Positions 4,552 through 8,542 of a stretch of DNA of 8,542 nucleotides are shown one piece after another (position 1 is the stretch's first letter; the number at the start of each line of letters is the position of its first letter). The notes beneath the pieces were generated by a model that had not been told where the DNA came from, ran no database searches, and saw only the letters and a list, made by a program, of their open reading frames with translations. The stretch is from Saprospiraceae bacterium (GTDB lineage Bacteria; Bacteroidota; Bacteroidia; Chitinophagales; Saprospiraceae): the NCBI GenBank assembly GCA_023300255.1, contig JALZWC010000376.1:1-8542 (forward strand). Direction: 5' to 3'. Position numbers and translations under genes: made by a program.

Positions 4552-5424
4552 ATGCAGCAACAACAAAACAATAAGGAACTCTGGAAATTAACAGAATCCT
4601 ATAAAAATCACTATCTACCTGATGTAGATCAGGGGTTAGTTAAATTGAAGAAAAGAATAAATCCTCCTCTCAAAACAAGACGGCTACCGAGACGGATTAT
4701 TCAAATGGCTGCGGCTATTTTATTACTAATAGGTCTTGGCGCTATTTATCAGTTATTTTTTACTACTAGCTCCAACTCATTAGAACTTCACGCAACAAAC
4801 TATCCTATTCATCAAATCCTACCTGATGGTTCCGAAGTTTTATTAAATAAACATAGCCAGCTATCTTTTCCTGAAAGATTTGAAGGGGAGAAAAGGGTAG
4901 TTCAACTAAACGGAGAAGCATTTTTTAAAATAAAAAAAGATCAGACTCAGCCTTTTATTGTTCAAACAGCAGCTACAGAAGTAGAAGTACTTGGAACAAG
5001 TTTTAACCTTCGTGCATACGAAAAAGAACAGATTACAAGCCTAAAAGTAGAAGAAGGCAAGGTAGCCCTCCATTTACCAGAAACTACACAGCCAACTATT
5101 TTAACGGCAAATCAAAAAATTCAATACCTTCAATCAGAACGAATACTAGAAAAAATTACGCCTGTCAATTGGGAAGATACTGCTTGGCATACATCTAAAC
5201 TCACATTCGACAACACGCCTCTCTCTGAGATAGTTAGCTATTTAAATAGCAATTTTGATGTTCAAGTTGAGATTTTATCTCCTAGTCTCCGCCAGTGTCC
5301 TTTGACGGCTACTTTGGTAAGTAATAATCCATTATCTATACTAAAACGGGTAGAAAAGACGTTCCAAGTGCAATTAAACACTACTAATTCTAATACCTAT
5401 AGCTTAAGTGGTGTTTGCCAATAG
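4552..5424 (+). CDS. FecR-family anti-sigma / signal transducer protein
   Basis: FecR proteins span the inner membrane and carry a signal from an outer-membrane TonB receptor to a cytoplasmic ECF sigma factor. This 290-residue protein has the standard order. A short basic cytoplasmic N-terminus (1-47, ending KTRRLPRR) precedes one transmembrane helix (about 49-70, rich in A, L, I and G). The periplasmic FecR domain (about 82-172) shows LPDGSEVLLNKHSQLSFP, LNGEAFFKI and VLGTSFNLRAY. A C-terminal DUF4974-like domain (about 216-288) begins LTFDNTPLSEIVSYLN and ends LSGVCQ. Cys249 and Cys289 could form a disulfide. No in-frame start exists upstream of ATG 4552, because a stop lies at 4507. The N-terminal sigma-binding region is short, and no ECF sigma gene is adjacent. 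The TonB receptor begins 103 bp downstream on the same strand and carries the STN domain expected to contact FecR. Family is secure; ligand and sigma partner are unknown. Confidence 0.94.
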   Translation: MQQQQNNKELWKLTESYKNHYLPDVDQGLVKLKKRINPPLKTRRLPRRIIQMAAAILLLIGLGAIYQLFFTTSSNSLELHATNYPIHQILPDGSEVLLNKHSQLSFPERFEGEKRVVQLNGEAFFKIKKDQTQPFIVQTAATEVEVLGTSFNLRAYEKEQITSLKVEEGKVALHLPETTQPTILTANQKIQYLQSERILEKITPVNWEDTAWHTSKLTFDNTPLSEIVSYLNSNFDVQVEILSPSLRQCPLTATLVSNNPLSILKRVEKTFQVQLNTTNSNTYSLSGVCQ

Positions 5425-5452
5425 ACGACCTATTCTCGTCTAGATTCACCAA

Positions 5453-5498
5453 TTGAAAGAAGCAGAATACCTTGAATCACTTATTCTAATTCTTTCAA
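5453..5498 (+). other. Intercistronic hairpin between fecR and the receptor
   Basis: Arms 5453-5469 and 5482-5498 pair over 17 bp with two mismatches, including a perfect outer 9-bp run (TTGAAAGAA / TTCTTTCAA), around a 12-base loop. A small GGGG-TTG-CCCC stem follows at 5502-5512, 16 bp before the receptor ATG. No T-tract follows, so transcription should continue. The pair of stems may stabilise the receptor message or set its translation relative to fecR. The TTG that would lengthen the receptor frame lies in the first arm. Confidence 0.65.
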
Positions 5499-5527
5499 AA
5501 AGGGGTTGCCCCAAGAGTACTCGTCTT

Positions 5528-8209
5528 ATGAACATTTGTATAAGGAATAATCTAAGAATATATTTTCTTCTATTTGTTTTGCTATGTTCTAGCCTATTTT
5601 TGACTGCACAAACTGATCTATTAGCCCCGAAAATAGATTTTGAAGTAAAAAATCGACTACTAAAAGATGTGCTTATCCAATTAAGTCATCAATCTCAAAT
5701 TGCTATCTCCACTCCAAGTAATATACTCCCTTCCAAAAGAATTACACTAAAGGTCAACAATCAATCTGTCAACAGCATTTTAAAAAAAATACTGAAGGGT
5801 AGTGCCATTGATTTTAAAATAGAAGAGCAACAAATTCTTCTTTTTAAGAAAATACCATCTACTTCTTATTTTACAATAAGTGGATATATAAAAGAAAAAG
5901 GTAGTGGTGAGCGTTTAGTTTTAGCTACTGTTTTTGAAAAAAAACTGGGAAAAGGAATTAGTAGTAACGAGTATGGTTTCTATAGTATCTCTCTTCCTAA
6001 AGGTTCTAATGATTTAGAGTTTTCTTATACAGGTTCTAAGACGCTATCAAAGAAAATAAACTTAAAAAATAATATTGTATTAGATGTTGAATTAGATGCT
6101 TCTGTTTTATTAAAAGAAGTGCTCGTCACTTCCAAAAAAATAACGAATACCATCTCTGTTAATACCAACACAGCAAGTTTACCTATCCAACAATTACGCG
6201 AGGTTCCTTCACTTGGAGGAGAGCCCGATTTAATTAGAGGCTTAAGTGTCTTGCCAGGTATTACTACTGGGCCAGATGGCTTTGGAGGAATTTATATTAG
6301 AGGCGGAAACGTGGATCAGAATTTATTTTTATTAGATGGAGTTCCTATTTATTATCCATTACATACTGGTGGAATTTATTCTGTTTTTGATGAACGAATC
6401 ATCAAAAACGCCCAATTATATAAAGGCGATGCTCCTGCTAGATACGGCGGCAAACTATCTTCTGTATTAGATGTACAGATGAAAGAAGGCAACCAAAATA
6501 AATTTGCTGGCCATTTGGGAATAGGTCTGATCACGGCTAACGCTAGTTTGGAAGGCCCTATACAAAAAGAGAAAAGTTCCTTCATAATAACAGCACGTCA
6601 ATCTATATTCCATACTTATCTAAAACCTATTAGTCGGCTTATAAAAGAACGCAAAGGAGACACAGGACAAACTGATCATTCTTTTACAGATTTTAATTCA
6701 AAGATTAATTTTTCTATTGGTAAAAAAGATCAGTTGCATTTAAGTGTATATCATGGAAAAGATCATTTTATAGACGACAACCGATCAGAAACTCAACAAA
6801 TTGAACTTAAATCAACAGAGCATAATCAAAATCTAGATTGGGGAAATACGATTACAGCATTGCGTTGGAATCATTTGTTTAATGACAAATTATTTGCTAA
6901 TACTACCCTTACTTCTAGTCGATTCCATTTTCAATCAAGAGAATTTTACCAAGAGGACAGCATCACTTCTACTCAAGAAGAAACAACTCCGCAAGAAGAT
7001 CAACTTTTTTATAGCCTATATAGCTCTAGTATAGTAGACCAATCTCTAAAAGTCGATTTTAATTATCTCCCTAATCTCATGCATTCTGTTCGATTCGGTG
7101 CAGACGCAACCATTCATAACTTTAAGCCTGGAGCATTTACAATTGATCGGCATTCTATCATCCCCATTCGAGATTTAAACAATCCTGATTCGATCACCTC
7201 TTATAGTAATACCATCCCAAGCTACGAGTATAATGTTTATGTAGAAGATAATATCAGATTCTCTGATAAATTCCGAATCAATGCTGGTTTAAGAACTTCG
7301 TTATTGACTGTTCAAGGAACTAATTACTGGACTGTTCAACCAAGAATATCTGCTTATTATAAATTGAGTGATCGTCTATTACTCCAATCTTCTTTTGGGA
7401 GAAATAATCAAAATCATCACCTATTAACAACATCTGGTGTCGGGCTACCTTCTGATCTATGGGTACCTGCAACTGCTAAGGTTAAACCTCAAACAGCTTG
7501 GCAAGGTAGTATAGGTCTTACGAAATTATTTAGCCGTAAAGTCTCCTTGGATATCACAGGCTATTACAAACAAATGAATAGCTTAATAAGCTATCAAGAA
7601 GGTTCTAGCTTTTTAGTAGAATCTATTGTCCTGAATGCTTTCGATTGGGAATCTAAAGTAGCAACTGGTAAAGGAAAGAGTTATGGCATAGAAATAAATC
7701 TAGAAAAGAAACTAGGCCGATTTCGTGGTTGGATGAATTACACATGGTCCAAATCATTGAGACAATTTGAAACGATCAATTTTGGAGAAGCCTATGATTT
7801 CAAATTTGATCGCCCACATAGCTTTAAGGTAACGGGCCTCTATCAAATTAATCCTCGAATCTCCTTCAGTGCCAATTGGTCCTATCAATCTGGTTTGCCC
7901 ACTACGCTCCCTACTAGCGAATATACTTTTTATTCTTCCAATATATTTGCTCCGACTACTGTTTTAAGTATAGGCGAAAAAAATAAATTCCGCCTTCCAA
8001 ATTACCACCGATTGGATATAGAGTTTGCTATTACTCTAGATAAACAAAATAAACAATTACTGAAAGTTGGCCTGTATAATGCTTACAATCGTAAAAACCC
8101 TCTGTATTACCGACTAAAAGATAAAGTGGATCAACCGGGGGAGAAAGAGTTTGTTCAGGTTACTTTATTGCCAATTCTCCCTTCTATAAATTATTCTGTT
8201 ACGTTTTAA
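5528..8209 (+). CDS. TonB-dependent outer-membrane receptor with STN domain
   Basis: This is an outer-membrane active transporter of 893 residues, powered by TonB-ExbBD. Numbering is from ATG 5528. Residues 1 to about 28 form a Sec signal peptide (basic start, core IYFLLFVLLCSSLFL, cleavage near LTAQ). An STN domain follows (about 36-107), then a carboxypeptidase-regulatory-like beta domain (about 113-195, ISGYIKEKGSGERL, NEYGFYSISLP). The plug (about 215-340) contains VLPGITTGPDGFGGIYIRGG, NLFLLDGVPIYYP and KGDAPARYGGKLSSVLDV. The remainder is the 22-strand barrel, ending in aromatic Phe (INYSVTF) as needed for barrel insertion. The frame is open back to TTG 5453 (918 residues), but that start would bury the signal peptide behind 25 residues and lies in a hairpin, so ATG 5528 is preferred. 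The STN domain marks a signalling receptor that should work with FecR encoded upstream. No SusD-type lipoprotein gene follows within 330 bp, so glycan import is less likely than a siderophore-like or other small ligand; substrate unknown. Confidence 0.94.
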   Translation: MNICIRNNLRIYFLLFVLLCSSLFLTAQTDLLAPKIDFEVKNRLLKDVLIQLSHQSQIAISTPSNILPSKRITLKVNNQSVNSILKKILKGSAIDFKIEEQQILLFKKIPSTSYFTISGYIKEKGSGERLVLATVFEKKLGKGISSNEYGFYSISLPKGSNDLEFSYTGSKTLSKKINLKNNIVLDVELDASVLLKEVLVTSKKITNTISVNTNTASLPIQQLREVPSLGGEPDLIRGLSVLPGITTGPDGFGGIYIRGGNVDQNLFLLDGVPIYYPLHTGGIYSVFDERIIKNAQLYKGDAPARYGGKLSSVLDVQMKEGNQNKFAGHLGIGLITANASLEGPIQKEKSSFIITARQSIFHTYLKPISRLIKERKGDTGQTDHSFTDFNSKINFSIGKKDQLHLSVYHGKDHFIDDNRSETQQIELKSTEHNQNLDWGNTITALRWNHLFNDKLFANTTLTSSRFHFQSREFYQEDSITSTQEETTPQEDQLFYSLYSSSIVDQSLKVDFNYLPNLMHSVRFGADATIHNFKPGAFTIDRHSIIPIRDLNNPDSITSYSNTIPSYEYNVYVEDNIRFSDKFRINAGLRTSLLTVQGTNYWTVQPRISAYYKLSDRLLLQSSFGRNNQNHHLLTTSGVGLPSDLWVPATAKVKPQTAWQGSIGLTKLFSRKVSLDITGYYKQMNSLISYQEGSSFLVESIVLNAFDWESKVATGKGKSYGIEINLEKKLGRFRGWMNYTWSKSLRQFETINFGEAYDFKFDRPHSFKVTGLYQINPRISFSANWSYQSGLPTTLPTSEYTFYSSNIFAPTTVLSIGEKNKFRLPNYHRLDIEFAITLDKQNKQLLKVGLYNAYNRKNPLYYRLKDKVDQPGEKEFVQVTLLPILPSINYSVTF

Positions 8210-8404
8210 AGCGGTAGGCTACTCGTCTAATGTTGAAGTTGTTTAAGAATGTATTCCAGCAGTTCCCATTTTAGAGAAGGCTTTGTCCCGCAACTTATTT
8301 AATTCCTTTCACTTAGCTACGGGAATAAAAAAGCTGAAGTAGCTAGGAAAAGGGTTTTCTCATAAAAATGAATTTTATGAAAATAAGGAAAATAGTGACG
8401 TTTT
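8210..8404. other. Gene-free region downstream of the receptor
   Basis: No gene or T-tailed terminator is seen. Short inverted repeats occur at 8314-8345 (TAGCTAC / GTAGCTA, 7 bp, 18-base loop) and 8360-8380 (TCATAAAA / TTTTATGA, 8 bp, 5-base loop). The first lacks a T-run and the second is followed by A-rich sequence, so neither is a convincing + strand terminator. A 14-codon ORF at 8230-8274 has no supporting evidence. Confidence 0.5.
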
Positions 8405-8506
8405 GTAGCCCAGAATTCATTCTGGACAACTATCAAGCGTAGTGAAGATAGTCTATGTATTATCTGCGCTGCGCTCGATAGTCTCTCAGAATGAATTCTG
8501 TGTTAC
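8405..8506. repeat. 102-bp long palindromic repeat
   Basis: Outer arms 8405-8434 and 8477-8506 pair at about 24 of 30 positions. They include the 14-base CAGAATTCATTCTG, which is itself close to self-complementary. An inner stem continues almost without a break (8436-8450 with 8461-8475: 12 Watson-Crick pairs, two G-U pairs on the + strand, one mismatch), leaving a 10-base loop at 8451-8460. It starts GTAGC and ends GTTAC, like the GTAGC/GCTAC ends of the palindrome at 2470-2534. It is too long and lacks the T-run for a terminator; a dispersed palindromic (MITE/REP-like) element is the likely class. Confidence 0.8.
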
Positions 8507-8542
8507 TATACTAGATTCTTCCTCCACGTTTCTTTTTATGAG
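8507..8542. other. Window end, nothing recognised
   Basis: The last 36 bases after the long palindrome are a pyrimidine-rich stretch without a recognisable start, stop or RNA feature. Whether a gene starts just beyond cannot be told. Confidence 0.3.

Noticed and set aside
5453..5527. 25-residue N-terminal extension of the receptor from TTG 5453
   Set aside because: It would place the signal peptide internally, and the sequence is better explained as an intercistronic hairpin; ATG 5528 gives a classical Sec signal.
6376..6585. 69-codon minus-strand ORF
   Set aside because: It is antisense to the conserved plug domain of the TonB receptor and is a frame shadow.
8230..8274. 14-codon ORF (MLKLFKNVFQQFPF) after the receptor
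   Set aside because: Too short to judge, with no conserved context. The upstream TACTCGTCTAATG resembles TACTCGTCTTATG at the receptor start (12/13), but this is likely chance.

Overview
The window looks like a low-GC (roughly 35-38% by eye) member of the Bacteroidota. The evidence is a FecR protein with a C-terminal DUF4974-like domain next to a TonB-dependent receptor with STN and carboxypeptidase-regulatory-like domains. Genes lack obvious Shine-Dalgarno sites, and several intergenic sequences match the Bacteroidota promoter element TAnnTTTG. The variant YbeY motif fits the same phylum. A placement near the Saprospiria is possible but is only a guess.

Layout. 55-2072 (+): ribF (bifunctional FAD synthetase/riboflavin kinase), then 20 bp later a GT2 glycosyltransferase with no ATG start. 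2073-2914: a non-coding stretch packed with nested inverted repeats (2067-2561), ending in a promoter-like element and a strong terminator that together outline a possible small RNA of about 80 nt. 2915-3942 (-): an RsbW-like ATP-binding protein followed by ybeY; the ybeY leader carries an 18-bp minisatellite and a 17-bp-stem hairpin. 3943-4551: a divergent, gene-free regulatory region with palindromes, promoter candidates on both strands and a T12 tract. 4552-8209 (+): fecR and an STN-domain TonB-dependent receptor, separated by a hairpin. 8210-8542: gene-free tail with a 102-nt near-continuous palindromic repeat.

How the genes work together. The fecR/receptor pair is a typical trans-envelope signalling and uptake module. 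The receptor imports an unknown ligand across the outer membrane, and its STN domain is expected to report occupancy to the periplasmic part of FecR. The ECF sigma factor that usually completes the module is not in this window. RsbW-like protein plus YbeY is, from recollection, a recurrent Bacteroidota gene neighbourhood; the functional link is unclear. RibF and YbeY are housekeeping (flavin cofactors, rRNA maturation); the glycosyltransferase probably serves cell-surface glycan synthesis.

No complete novel protein system is visible. The undescribed material is mostly in the non-coding DNA: the candidate small RNA at about 2812-2891, the nested inverted-repeat block at 2067-2561, the long hairpin at 8405-8506, the intercistronic hairpin at 5453-5498, and a classical -1 slippery heptamer at the ribF stop codon that would fuse RibF to the glycosyltransferase.
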